Source of the DNA: an uncultured Alphaproteobacteria bacterium | Lineage (GTDB): Bacteria; Pseudomonadota; Alphaproteobacteria; Rhodobacterales; Rhodobacteraceae | Reading direction: 5' to 3' | Length of the DNA stretch: 64,000 bases | Assembly: GCA_902556405.1 (NCBI GenBank) | Contig: CACDWF010000006.1 | Coordinates: 49,688 to 113,687, forward strand | Shown: positions 38,678-50,333 of the stretch, piece by piece | Numbering within the stretch: position 1 is the stretch's first letter | Layout of the letters: every line of letters starts with the position of its first letter | Position numbers and translations under genes: made by a program | Notes under the pieces: model-generated | The model's database searches: none | Seen by the model: only the letters and a program-made list of their open reading frames with translations | What the model was told of the DNA's origin: nothing

Positions 38678-38688
38678 TAAAAAAAGAA

Positions 38689-39564
38689 ATGCCCAGCTTA
38701 AAAGACCTAAAGATACGAATTGATAGCGTAAAGTCCACTAGAAAAATTACCAAAGCTATGCAAATGGTTGCCGCAGCAAAACTTAGGAAAGCTCAGGAGG
38801 CAGCCGAAAGGGGTAGACCATATGCCGAAAAAATGCGGTCTATAGTATCTAATTTAGCGTCGAGCGTTAAAAACATCGCTGAGGACAACAAGTTTTTGGG
38901 AGACGGACGCGACAGTGATAAATATTTATTAATAGTAGCGACTGCCGAAAGAGGTTTATGTGGAGGGTTTAATTCTTCAATAGTGAAACTTGCTAAATCA
39001 CGAATAGCAGAGCTAGTGAGCCAAAATAAAGAGATAAAGATACTTACGATAGGGAAGAAGGGTAGAGAACAGCTCAACAGAGAATTTGAGAGTCTATTTA
39101 TTGGCCATGTAGATCTGAGTAACGAAAAAAATATCACAATAGACACGGCAAGAAAGATATCAACAGATATTATTGCAAGGTTTGAAGATGGTGAATTCGA
39201 GGTTGCGGAGATCTTTTATAATAAGTTTGCCTCAGTTATTTCTCAGATACCAAGCTCCTATAAATTGTTACCCGTCGCTTTTAATGAGAAAGAAGCTGAC
39301 GCCAGTAATGTTAGTTTCAATTTTGAGCCTGATGAGGATGAAATATTGAACGAAATAATACCCAAAAGTGTAGCAACATCAATTTTCTCAGTTCTTCAAG
39401 AAAATGCAGCGTCTGAACAGGGATCAAGAATGGCAGCCATGGATAATGCGACCCGAAATGCGGGTGAGATGATTGATAAGTTAACTATAGATTTTAATCG
39501 ATCAAGACAGGCAGCTATTACAAACGAATTAATTGAAATCATTTCCGGTGCGGAAGCACTTTAA
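38689..39564 (+). CDS. atpG: F1Fo ATP synthase subunit gamma
   Basis: Central rotor shaft. The N-terminal helix contains STRKITKAMQMVAAAKLRKAQ, and the C-terminal helix contains SRMAAMDNATRNAGEMI and NRSRQAAITNELIEI, all typical. Length is 291 residues. It is 11 bases downstream of atpA in the operon. Confidence 0.98.
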   Translation: MPSLKDLKIRIDSVKSTRKITKAMQMVAAAKLRKAQEAAERGRPYAEKMRSIVSNLASSVKNIAEDNKFLGDGRDSDKYLLIVATAERGLCGGFNSSIVKLAKSRIAELVSQNKEIKILTIGKKGREQLNREFESLFIGHVDLSNEKNITIDTARKISTDIIARFEDGEFEVAEIFYNKFASVISQIPSSYKLLPVAFNEKEADASNVSFNFEPDEDEILNEIIPKSVATSIFSVLQENAASEQGSRMAAMDNATRNAGEMIDKLTIDFNRSRQAAITNELIEIISGAEAL

Positions 39565-41010
<1,446 letters not shown>

Positions 41011-41023
41011 AAAATGTGAGGTA

Positions 41024-41425
41024 ATGACAATGAAAAATAAATTTGAGCTCACTATAATATCGGCAGAAAGAAAAGTTTTTGATGGCGAAGTCGAAAATGT
41101 TTTAGCGCCAGGTATGATTGGTGACTTCTTAGTGCTTTCAAATCACGCCCCTTGCATTAGTAGTATTCGCCCTGGTTTTTTGGAATTTTCTGAGGGAACA
41201 AGTCAAAAAAAAAGATATTTCGTCTCCGGAGGCATTATAGAAGTCATTAATAATGTAGTCTCAGTGTTAGTAGATTACGCTATTGCGGGAGATAAAGTTG
41301 TTAAGGAAGATATAACTACTTTGATCACTGAAGTTGACGACAAACTATCTACTGGAGATATTATAAATAGAGATGATTTGCAATTAAGGAAAAATGACCT
41401 CGAAGAGGCATTAAAACAAGCCTAA
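41024..41425 (+). CDS. atpC: F1Fo ATP synthase subunit epsilon
   Basis: 133 residues. The N-terminal beta sandwich (FELTIISAERKVFDGEVENVLAPGMIGDFLVLSNHAP) is followed by a short C-terminal helical part. The ATG at 41024 has GAGG 5 bases upstream; a second ATG two codons later is possible. Last gene of the operon. No terminator hairpin is visible between it and the MFS gene. Confidence 0.95.
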   Translation: MTMKNKFELTIISAERKVFDGEVENVLAPGMIGDFLVLSNHAPCISSIRPGFLEFSEGTSQKKRYFVSGGIIEVINNVVSVLVDYAIAGDKVVKEDITTLITEVDDKLSTGDIINRDDLQLRKNDLEEALKQA

Positions 41426-41462
41426 TCTCTCAGACACTGGATAAGAAAAATTAGAACTATAC

Positions 41463-42662
41463 TTGTTTAAAGATATACGAATCGCGCTCATTTTCAGTGT
41501 TGTATTACTGGATATCATCGGCATTGGAATTATATTCCCAATAATACCAGATCTTTTGAAAGAGGTAGGTATAGATCAAACTGCTAGTGCCGCTTTTTGG
41601 GGTGGGCTTCTGTCTTCATCCTACGCTTTTACGCAGTTTGTTTTTTCACCAACAATTGGGACTTTGTCAGATATTTTTGGCAGACGCCCTATATTACTAA
41701 TAGCATCATTGTTATTAGGACTTGACTATTTGTTGATGGGATTTGCTGAAACTATTTTTATTTTGTTTATTGGCAGAATAATTGGTGGCCTTGCAGGAGG
41801 AACTATAGCTACGGGCACCGCTTACTTGGCGGACATATCAGATACCAAAGATAAACAAAAGAACTTTGCGATCATTGGAGCTGCTTTTGGATTAGGTTTT
41901 ATATTGGGACCAATTATAGGAGGATTGATGGGTGAGATCAGTGTCAGAGCTCCATTTTTCCTATCAGCGCTGTTATGTTTTTTAAACTTTTTTCTATGCT
42001 TTCTTCTACTTCCAGAAACTCTTAAGTTAGGTACTAAAAATAAATTCGTAATTAAGAAACTTAATCCCTTTTTTAATATTTCCTATATATTTCAGGTACC
42101 TCTATTTAAAGGATTATTTTTTTGCTTCTTTCTTATAGCTTTCGCAAATACAGTGTACCCTTCGATATGGAGTTTCTGGGGGAGAGAAGTATTTGGATGG
42201 TCTTCAGGAATGATTGGTTTTACTCTAGCATGCTATGGCTTATTACTATTTATTGTTCAGGCATTCATAATACGATTGAAGTTTGTTGATAGACTTTCAA
42301 CAAAACGTCTAACAACTTTTTCTTTAACTTGCGGAATTATAGCACTGGTTTCATTTGGCATTGTTAGAGTGGAAATCCTAGTTTTTGCCATTATACCCGT
42401 CGCCGCTTTATCTGAAATGGTTAGCCCAACTTTAAAGGCATTTATGTCAAATGAAATATCCCAAAAAGATCAAGGGTTGCTGCAAGGAGTTTTAAATAGT
42501 ATCGTCGGATTTACGTCTGTTATAGGTCCAATTTCCATGAGCTACATTTTTAGCATTGGGGCTTCTAAGGACTCACTCGTTTATAGTCCAGGCGCACCAT
42601 TTCTGTTTGCCGGATGTTTATTTTTTGCTTCTCTAATCTTAATAAAACGATTTCTCTATTAG
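41463..42662 (+). CDS. MFS transporter, TetA/drug-proton antiporter type
   Basis: 399 residues with about 12 membrane helices. Motif A is GTLSDIFGRRPIL after helix 2, and GFILGPIIGGLMG near helix 5 matches the motif C of 12-helix antiporters. This points to a proton-coupled exporter of the DHA1/TetA group; the substrate is unknown and drug resistance should not be assumed. The only plausible start is TTG at 41463. It lies 37 bases after atpC in the same direction, probably as a passenger gene. Confidence 0.85.
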   Translation: MFKDIRIALIFSVVLLDIIGIGIIFPIIPDLLKEVGIDQTASAAFWGGLLSSSYAFTQFVFSPTIGTLSDIFGRRPILLIASLLLGLDYLLMGFAETIFILFIGRIIGGLAGGTIATGTAYLADISDTKDKQKNFAIIGAAFGLGFILGPIIGGLMGEISVRAPFFLSALLCFLNFFLCFLLLPETLKLGTKNKFVIKKLNPFFNISYIFQVPLFKGLFFCFFLIAFANTVYPSIWSFWGREVFGWSSGMIGFTLACYGLLLFIVQAFIIRLKFVDRLSTKRLTTFSLTCGIIALVSFGIVRVEILVFAIIPVAALSEMVSPTLKAFMSNEISQKDQGLLQGVLNSIVGFTSVIGPISMSYIFSIGASKDSLVYSPGAPFLFAGCLFFASLILIKRFLY

Positions 42663-42672
42663 ATGTTTTGAT

Positions 42673-43686
42673 TCAGTTTGAATAAAGCCCTTCATAGATA
42701 GGTTTCAAAGACTCTTCACTGAATAATGATGATACAGAACTTTCGTTAGATATGTTTAACATAGCATGAGCCAAAAGAGGTGCGGCAGTAATTATACGAA
42801 TTTTAGTACACTTCGTTACATCTTCAGTCGGTTCAATGGTATCACTTATGACCATCGAGCTAAGGTTGGAGTTAGAGATCCTTTCTATTGCTTCTCCAGA
42901 AAGAACCCCGTGAGTAATATACGCATGAACTTCTTTAGCGCCCTTTTCAATTAAAAGTTCAGCAGATTTAATCAAAGTTCCAGCTGTATCACAAATATCG
43001 TCAACTAGAATGCATGTTTTGTCTGAAACATCCCCAATAATGGTCATAGAGTTGATTTCTCCAGGAGCACTTCTTCTCTTATCCACTACCGCTAAGTCCA
43101 CGTCTATTTTTTCGGCGAGCTCTCTCGCCCGCGACACTCCTCCAACGTCAGGTGAAACTATGGTTATATTTTTATTTCTTGCAAAGCTATGTCTTATATC
43201 GATAGCGAAAATAGGCGATGCATAGAGATTATCCACTGGAATATCGAAGAAGCCTTGAATTTGGGCTGCGTGTAAGTCTAATGTTAGCACCCTATTTATA
43301 CCTGCTTGCGCAAGCAAATTGGCTACTAATTTTGCACTAATAGGGGTTCTGGCTTTTGTCCTCCTATCCTGTCTTGCGTATCCAAAATATGGGATTATTG
43401 CAGTAACTCTACTTGCGCTGGATCTCTTAAGCGCATCAGCAATTATAAGTAGTTCCATTAGATTATCGTTTGCAGGATTAGAAGTTGACTGAACTATGAA
43501 CATATCCTCACCACGAACATTCTCGAAAACCTCTACAAAAACCTCCTGGTCGCTAAATCGCTCTACACGAGCCTTTACGGGCCTTACTTTTGTGCCAAAT
43601 AACAAGCTAATCCTCTTACAAATACTTTTTGCGAGTGAGAGATTGGAATTCCCAGATATGATTTTTAGTTTTCCGTTTGAGATCAT
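42673..43686 (-). CDS. prs: ribose-phosphate pyrophosphokinase
   Basis: Makes PRPP from ribose-5-phosphate and ATP, for purine, pyrimidine, histidine and tryptophan synthesis. Clear signatures are RFSDQEVFVEVFENVRGEDMF, FGYARQDRR and the PRPP loop ILVDDICDTAGTL. At 337 residues it is somewhat longer than common bacterial Prs proteins of about 315; the extra length is spread over both ends. It converges on the MFS gene with a 10-base gap. Confidence 0.97.
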   Translation of the reverse strand: MISNGKLKIISGNSNLSLAKSICKRISLLFGTKVRPVKARVERFSDQEVFVEVFENVRGEDMFIVQSTSNPANDNLMELLIIADALKRSSASRVTAIIPYFGYARQDRRTKARTPISAKLVANLLAQAGINRVLTLDLHAAQIQGFFDIPVDNLYASPIFAIDIRHSFARNKNITIVSPDVGGVSRARELAEKIDVDLAVVDKRRSAPGEINSMTIIGDVSDKTCILVDDICDTAGTLIKSAELLIEKGAKEVHAYITHGVLSGEAIERISNSNLSSMVISDTIEPTEDVTKCTKIRIITAAPLLAHAMLNISNESSVSSLFSEESLKPIYEGLYSN

Positions 43687-43741
43687 TATTTGTGACTCTT
43701 TTTTATGAAATAATCCTATACGTTTTTAATTTTTATGAAAG

Positions 43742-43767
43742 AAAAAGGATAATATTTTTTCCTTTTT
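43742..43767 (-). terminator. possible weak intrinsic terminator after the ycgN-like gene
   Basis: On the minus strand AAAAAGGA, a 10-base loop and TCCTTTTT form an 8-bp stem followed by CTTTC. It lies between the ycgN-like stop and the prs start. The stem is mostly A-T pairs and the tail is short, so the call is weak. Confidence 0.35.
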
Positions 43768-43794
43768 TATAAACTTTTCAAGGTTTATTTGTTT

Positions 43795-44247
43795 TTATTT
43801 ACTAGTAATTTCTGCAACGATATGATCTTCATAATATTCTTGTTCAACAGAATTTTCCGAAACACAATATTTTTGAATTGATTGATTTACCTTATGTACA
43901 CTCTCTTTGTCCTTACTTATTAGATGGTGCCATTGAGGCAGAGGTTTGCCTTCAGCTATCAATTTATAACTACAACTTGAAGGAAGGAATTTAGAGTTTT
44001 CATGTATATTATCCTTTGTAATTTTTAGGCATGCTTTCACATTCTTTTCTCTATTCAAGTAATCGCTACACCTACAGCTACGAAGTTCAAGCTTAGAGCA
44101 TGATATATTGGTGATAAAAACTTTTTTCTTATCAACTATTTTTAACAAACAGCACTTAGCACAACCATCACATAAAGCCTCCCATTCATCATGATTTAGC
44201 TGATCAAGAGTATATTTTTTCCAGAAGAATTTTCTTAAATTAGACAT
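43795..44247 (-). CDS. YcgN/UPF0260 cysteine-cluster protein
   Basis: 150 residues. FWKKYTLDQLNHDEWEALCDGCAKCCL is the family N terminus. About ten cysteines follow in CxxC and CxC patterns (CDGCAKCC, CSKLELRSCRCSDY, KACLKI, SSCSY), then PLPQWHHLIS. This is the CxxCxxCC-type metal-binding group; its function is unknown. It overlaps ribF by 8 bases, so it is translated with it. Confidence 0.88.
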   Translation of the reverse strand: MSNLRKFFWKKYTLDQLNHDEWEALCDGCAKCCLLKIVDKKKVFITNISCSKLELRSCRCSDYLNREKNVKACLKITKDNIHENSKFLPSSCSYKLIAEGKPLPQWHHLISKDKESVHKVNQSIQKYCVSENSVEQEYYEDHIVAEITSK

Positions 44248-45172
44248 TTACCAGAAGGTTTTCTATAGTTTCACAATCTGCTTTCATTTGTGAAATCAAT
44301 TCTTTTTCAGAGTTAAACTTTACCTCTGGCCTTACAAATTTAACTAGCGAAATACAAACATTTTCTCCGTATAAATTTTCATCGAAATCAAATAAAAAAA
44401 CTTCAATATTAGGCTCATATTCTCCATATGTTGGTCTAGACCCTATTGACGCTGCTCCTTTTAAAGTTCTTTCCTTATTACATGATAAAATTTTTACTAA
44501 TACTGCATAGACACCATGTTTGGGGACAATCGTATCTCTTAACCCAATATTTATGGTTGGAAACCCAAGATTTCTGCCTCTCTGAAACCCTTTCTCCACT
44601 ACTCCTTCAATTTCATAATAACGAGACAGCATTTTAGTGACTTCAATAACAGAACCTTCAGTTAGCTTTTGCCTTAATGCGCTCGAAGACACAACTTTAC
44701 CTTCAATCATAAAAGGATTAGCGATATGCAAATCAAGAATATTCTTTTCTTGATAGCGTTTCAATAAACTTACAGAACCCTCTCGGTTCTTTCCAAACCG
44801 GAAATCTGGTCCTACCACGATATTTCTTACATTTAGTTTTTCTAGTAGTACAGTCTCTATGAAATCTTTTGGGGATAAGTTTGCCAATGAAGAATTGAAC
44901 GGTAGTTCGAAAAGAGCATCAATCCCGAAAGAGCTCAAAAATCTTTGACGTGTTTTTGATTTCATTAACCTAAATATAGGCTGTTTTTTTTGAAAATATT
45001 GTCTTGGGTGAGGTTCAAACGTTACCACACCTACAGAAGACTTATTGCTCTTTTTCCGCGCAATCTCAATAACAGACTGGTGGCCTAAGTGCATTCCGTC
45101 GAAGTTACCAATAGCTACAGAGTAGCCGCTGTCGTCTTTTGGAATATTTTCCACACATCTAAAGATTAACAT
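44240..45172 (-). CDS. ribF: bifunctional riboflavin kinase / FAD synthetase
   Basis: Turns riboflavin into FMN and FAD. The N-terminal adenylyltransferase domain has AIGNFDGMHLGHQ, the nucleotidyltransferase HxGH-type motif, and VVGPDFRFGKNREG. The C-terminal kinase domain starts near residue 185 with GRNLGFPTINIG. Length is 310 residues. It lies between the MaoC gene and the ycgN-like gene. No FMN riboswitch is apparent upstream, where the 8-base gap to MaoC leaves no room. Confidence 0.96.
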   Translation of the reverse strand: MLIFRCVENIPKDDSGYSVAIGNFDGMHLGHQSVIEIARKKSNKSSVGVVTFEPHPRQYFQKKQPIFRLMKSKTRQRFLSSFGIDALFELPFNSSLANLSPKDFIETVLLEKLNVRNIVVGPDFRFGKNREGSVSLLKRYQEKNILDLHIANPFMIEGKVVSSSALRQKLTEGSVIEVTKMLSRYYEIEGVVEKGFQRGRNLGFPTINIGLRDTIVPKHGVYAVLVKILSCNKERTLKGAASIGSRPTYGEYEPNIEVFLFDFDENLYGENVCISLVKFVRPEVKFNSEKELISQMKADCETIENLLVNV

Positions 45173-45180
45173 TTCGTTTC

Positions 45181-45624
45181 CTAGTCAAACTTTCTACTTG
45201 GAGCCAAGACAATGGCTTCTCCTGCTAATACTACTTTTTCATCTACTTTACACTTACAATCTAGTTTAACACGCCGGTTTGAGTATTCTATATGACTTAC
45301 AATTACTGAGGTTATGACTAGTTGACCAGGAAGTACAGGTCGGATAAATTTAAGCGTTTGACTTAAATAGACTGTCCCATGCCCAGGCAACTGTTCTGCA
45401 ATTACTGCCGAAATTAAGCTTGCAGTTAGCATACCGTGCGCAATTCGTTTGCCAAATATTGTTTGCTGAGCATACTCTTCGTCTAAGTGCACTGGATTTT
45501 TATCACCGGACACTTGTGAAAATAGTACAATATCATTCTGCGTAATTTGACGTTCAAGCATTCTGCTCATTCCTATTTCCAAGTCTTCTACACATATTGT
45601 TCCTTTTTCCATAACGTTTTTCAT
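45181..45624 (-). CDS. MaoC-type (R)-specific enoyl-CoA hydratase
   Basis: Hot-dog fold hydratase. The catalytic Asp/His pair is in SGDKNPVHLDEEYA, followed by the family run GKRIAHGMLTASLIS. The substrate is likely a trans-2-enoyl-CoA, as for PhaJ. The start is uncertain: an ATG at 45654 is in frame, but a TATACT box lies between it and the ATG at 45624, and a third ATG is at 45612. I chose 45624, which gives 147 residues. ribF follows after 8 bases. Confidence 0.85.
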   Translation of the reverse strand: MKNVMEKGTICVEDLEIGMSRMLERQITQNDIVLFSQVSGDKNPVHLDEEYAQQTIFGKRIAHGMLTASLISAVIAEQLPGHGTVYLSQTLKFIRPVLPGQLVITSVIVSHIEYSNRRVKLDCKCKVDEKVVLAGEAIVLAPSRKFD

Positions 45625-45681
45625 AATATTCAAACGCAGAAGTATACTAAACATGAACTATTAAAAACTAGGGGTACTCTT

Positions 45682-46566
45682 TTATTGGAAAAATTTGATG
45701 GCATAGTCTACGTGCACTTCATTTTCTTCTATCGTTTGATTTAATTTTGTTTCATCGATAATGGTATTATTTCCCTTAAGGGTTAAATGTTTTGTTTTCA
45801 ACAAGCCTCCAACCACTAAAAGTGAGTCAAGTTTCTCTATGTTAGCCCCTTTGATATCTGTGTTCAGTCCATCTCCTATGCATAGAATTGATTCTGATCT
45901 CGCTTTACCAACTTTGTTCAAAAAAGAATATACCTCTTGATAGATCTTATTGTGCGGCTTACCAAAATAAATAACCTTTCCTCCCATTTGTGCATACATT
46001 GATGCAACTGAGCCAGCGCACATTTCTCTCGTCTCACCCACATCGACTACAAAATCCGGGTTAGCGCACAAAAGAGTCAATTCATTATCGATCCCTGCCT
46101 TGAGCATAATCTCATAATCAGAGAGTTGATCTCTTGATGGATTAAATGGTTCGGTGCAAACAATTAAATCTGCGTCTGCAATATTTTCTAATTCAATAGT
46201 GATTTTCTTTTCATGAATCATATCTTTATAAATACTATGATGCCTTTTTCCTCCGATGTGGAAAACCTTGGAATTATTTTCACAAACTTTTCTTATATAA
46301 ACAGATGTGAGCTCACCAGATGTTAAAAGCTTGTCATAGTGAGTGTTTTTAATACCAAGATTTGCTATTTGATACTTGATGTTTTCAACTGGTCTAGGGG
46401 CATTTGTTACCAATACAACTTTACCGTTCGCATCTTTGAACTCCTTCAGTGCTTTAAGAGCTTTTGGAAAACTTTTTACACCATCATGCAAACATCCCCA
46501 CAAGTCACAGATCACTGTAGTGTATTTGCCTGATATCTCAGAGAAGGTTCTTATTACGTTGGTCAA
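45682..46566 (-). CDS. HAD-superfamily class IIA hydrolase (TIGR01459 type)
   Basis: 294 residues. The HAD nucleophile motif is CDLWGCLHDG (D21), a variant of the D-x-WG-x-LH-x-G motif of this alphaproteobacterial family. A cap domain of the NagD/IIA type follows, and the last motif is CIGDGLNTDIKGA near residue 235. It acts on an unknown phosphorylated compound. It is commonly near ribF in this class of bacteria, as here. Its start is 222 bases from groES on the other strand. Confidence 0.85.
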   Translation of the reverse strand: MTNVIRTFSEISGKYTTVICDLWGCLHDGVKSFPKALKALKEFKDANGKVVLVTNAPRPVENIKYQIANLGIKNTHYDKLLTSGELTSVYIRKVCENNSKVFHIGGKRHHSIYKDMIHEKKITIELENIADADLIVCTEPFNPSRDQLSDYEIMLKAGIDNELTLLCANPDFVVDVGETREMCAGSVASMYAQMGGKVIYFGKPHNKIYQEVYSFLNKVGKARSESILCIGDGLNTDIKGANIEKLDSLLVVGGLLKTKHLTLKGNNTIIDETKLNQTIEENEVHVDYAIKFFQ

Positions 46567-46686
46567 AGTAATGAATATCCAAGTTAATGGGAGATTTTCT
46601 CTTTTGAGATAAGATATAAAAATAAAAAATGCAAGAACCTCAATTGTGTAAAATAAAAAAAAATGGAAAAAAATTGCTGACAGATA

Positions 46687-46714
46687 TTGACAAGCAGAAA
46701 ATCTTGCATAAATA
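46687..46714 (+). promoter_or_regulatory. promoter-like sequence for groESL
   Basis: TTGACA (46687-46692), 16 bases, TAAATA (46709-46714). This is the best sigma70-like promoter seen in the window. I see no CIRCE element (TTAGCACTC with its inverted partner) in the gap, so heat control would have to come through RpoH or the leader RNA. Confidence 0.55.
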
Positions 46715-46725
46715 AAATCGCTAAG

Positions 46726-46744
46726 CGGGAAAGTCTCTTTCCTG
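46726..46744 (+). promoter_or_regulatory. short hairpin in the groES leader
   Basis: GGAAAG, TCT, CTTTCC (core 46728-46742), extendable to 46726-46744. It lies about 45 bases before the groES ATG, in the predicted 5' leader. A role in translation control or RNA stability is possible but unproven; it does not cover the Shine-Dalgarno. Confidence 0.4.
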
Positions 46745-46788
46745 GAGGCTATAACATTAATTTATATTTTTATATGAGGAGATTCTGA

Positions 46789-47076
46789 ATGGCTTTTAAA
46801 CCTTTGCACGACCGTGTTGTGGTTCGTAGAGTTGATAGTGAAGATAAAACATCTGGTGGTCTGATAATTCCTGACTCTGCACAAGAGAAACCTGCAGAAG
46901 GCGAGGTTGTTTCAGTGGGAGCTGGTGCTAGAGATGATGCTGGTAAATTAATTCCAATGGAATTGAAATCAGGCGATAAAATCTTATTCGGTAAATGGTC
47001 TGGAACTGAAGTAAAAATTGATGGTGAGGAATTACTCATCATGAAAGAAAGTGATATATTGGGTATAATTTCCTAA
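46789..47076 (+). CDS. groES: co-chaperonin GroES
   Basis: Heptameric lid of the GroEL chamber, 95 residues. [19 protein letters not shown] at the start and the mobile-loop region [15 protein letters not shown] are typical. ATG with a strong GAGGAG Shine-Dalgarno. groEL follows after 33 bases. Confidence 0.98.
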   Translation: MAFKPLHDRVVVRRVDSEDKTSGGLIIPDSAQEKPAEGEVVSVGAGARDDAGKLIPMELKSGDKILFGKWSGTEVKIDGEELLIMKESDILGIIS

Positions 47077-47085
47077 GAATTTTAA

Positions 47086-48765
<1,680 letters not shown>

Positions 48766-48790
48766 CCTTAAAGAAAATAAAATTTCTTGA

Positions 48791-48819
48791 AAGGGGAGTT
48801 TAGCTCCCCTTTTTTTTTA
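48791..48819 (+). terminator. Rho-independent terminator of groESL
   Basis: AAGGGGAG, a 5-base loop TTTAG, CTCCCCTT, then a run of T. The 8-bp stem is GC-rich in the middle. The purK stop codon (minus strand, 48802-48800) lies in the loop region. Confidence 0.9.
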
Positions 48820-49855
48820 TTAAGTTAACGTGCCCCATTTTTCTTCCAGGTCGTGAATCTTTCTTTCCATAGATATAAACTTTTGCTAGTTCACTGGACA
48901 CGAGATCATTAGTTAATTTACCAATCAAGTTATACATAACTATGTCGGAATGTCTCTCAGTAGATATTAGGGGCAAATCCATAATTGCTCTGATGTGCTG
49001 TTGGAACTGGCTAGAGTAGCTACCATCCATGGTCCAATGCCCAGAGTTGTGTACTCTCGGCGCTATTTCATTAACAAAAAGTTCATGTTCTTTTAAAAAA
49101 AATTCCACTCCCATCACACCAATATAATTGAGATTGTCCACTATTTTTTTAGCAATCTGTTTGGCATTATTTTTTAGCTTGTTATCTATCAAAGAAGGTA
49201 AAGTCGTAGTTTTAAGGATTCCATTTTCATGGACGTTTTCTCCTGGCTCAAAAGTCTTAATATTACCCTCTTGATCACGGACTATGATTACAGATAATTC
49301 CCTATCAAAGTTAATTACTTCCTCCGCGATTAATGAGGAAGGTTTATTCCCTTGAAAATGCTTTTTAATATCATTCGAAGTTTTGATTAAAACTTGTCCC
49401 TTCCCATCGTAACCTAACCTACGTGTTTTTAGAAGTAGGGGTTTTTTTACTTTAATTAATAGTTTTCCAATATCAGAAACTTCATCAATTTTATAAAATT
49501 GAGTGGTTTTAATATCAATTGAATTCAGATAGCTTTTTTCAGTAAAGCGATCTTGAGAGATTTTTAGACTTTTTATAGAAGGCCTGATGACTACTATTTT
49601 TTCTAATTCATCTAGTGCCTTTGTCTCTATGTTTTCAAATTCATAGGTTAGAACGTCTATATTTTTTGCAAAATCGGCCAAATTTTTATCATCAGCATAG
49701 TTCCCAAACACCACCTTGTTAGCCACTTGTGCAGCAGGGCAATCTCTATCAGGGCAATATATATGCGTATTAAAACCTAAATCAGCTGCAGCCATAGCGA
49801 GCATTCTTGCAAGTTGCCCACCACCAAGAATTCCAACAGTTCTATTCGGGTTCAT
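48800..49855 (-). CDS. purK: 5-(carboxyamino)imidazole ribonucleotide synthase
   Basis: ATP-grasp enzyme that carboxylates AIR with bicarbonate. The N-terminal TVGILGGGQLARMLAMAAADLG and the ATP-grasp core (KTRRLGYDGKGQ; VNEIAPRVHNSGHWT) are clear. Length is 351 residues. It overlaps purE by 14 bases, the usual purEK pair. Its stop codon lies within the groEL terminator. Confidence 0.97.
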   Translation of the reverse strand: MNPNRTVGILGGGQLARMLAMAAADLGFNTHIYCPDRDCPAAQVANKVVFGNYADDKNLADFAKNIDVLTYEFENIETKALDELEKIVVIRPSIKSLKISQDRFTEKSYLNSIDIKTTQFYKIDEVSDIGKLLIKVKKPLLLKTRRLGYDGKGQVLIKTSNDIKKHFQGNKPSSLIAEEVINFDRELSVIIVRDQEGNIKTFEPGENVHENGILKTTTLPSLIDNKLKNNAKQIAKKIVDNLNYIGVMGVEFFLKEHELFVNEIAPRVHNSGHWTMDGSYSSQFQQHIRAIMDLPLISTERHSDIVMYNLIGKLTNDLVSSELAKVYIYGKKDSRPGRKMGHVNLIKKKGS

Positions 49856-50333
49856 CTTTTACCTGGTTTGTTGTATCAAACCTCCATTCCTTGATCTTCC
49901 GGCTAATGATAATATCTGAAACTGCTAAAACCTGTATCGCAAATATGGCAGCGTTGAAAGCACCTTGAGCACCGATAGCCATAGTAGCAACTGGATATCC
50001 TCTTGGCATCTGTACGATTGAATAAAGACTATCAAGCCCTTTAAGATCGGTAGCGTTTATGGGTACTCCAATTACAGGAACATCAGTTTTTGAGGCAATC
50101 ATTCCTGGTAAATGTGCAGCGCCTCCTGCACCAGCAATTACAACTTTTACTTTTCGTTTAGAAAGCGAATTTGCATACTCGTACAATCTGTCTGGAGTTC
50201 TATGCGCAGATACAATTTTTTTTTCAAAAGAAACGTTAAACTTTTGCAATATATCGCATGCTCCTTGCATTGTCAGCCAATCTGATTGACTTCCCATAAC
50301 CACAGATACTTGGATTTTTTTTTCATTTTCCAT
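49842..50333 (-). CDS. purE: N5-carboxyaminoimidazole ribonucleotide mutase
   Basis: Converts N5-CAIR to CAIR. GSQSDW (residues 14-19) and SAHRTP with H44 are the substrate-site motifs; AGGAAHLPGMIASKT follows. Length is 163 residues. It overlaps purK at its end and trxB (11 bases) at its start. The trxB-purE overlap is not an arrangement I recognise from other species. Confidence 0.97.
   Translation of the reverse strand: MENEKKIQVSVVMGSQSDWLTMQGACDILQKFNVSFEKKIVSAHRTPDRLYEYANSLSKRKVKVVIAGAGGAAHLPGMIASKTDVPVIGVPINATDLKGLDSLYSIVQMPRGYPVATMAIGAQGAFNAAIFAIQVLAVSDIIISRKIKEWRFDTTNQVKDEPE

Noticed and set aside
43687..43794. A small RNA or tRNA in the gap between prs and the ycgN-like gene
   Set aside because: Apart from one AT-rich stem the gap is low-complexity, with no cloverleaf or T-loop sequence.
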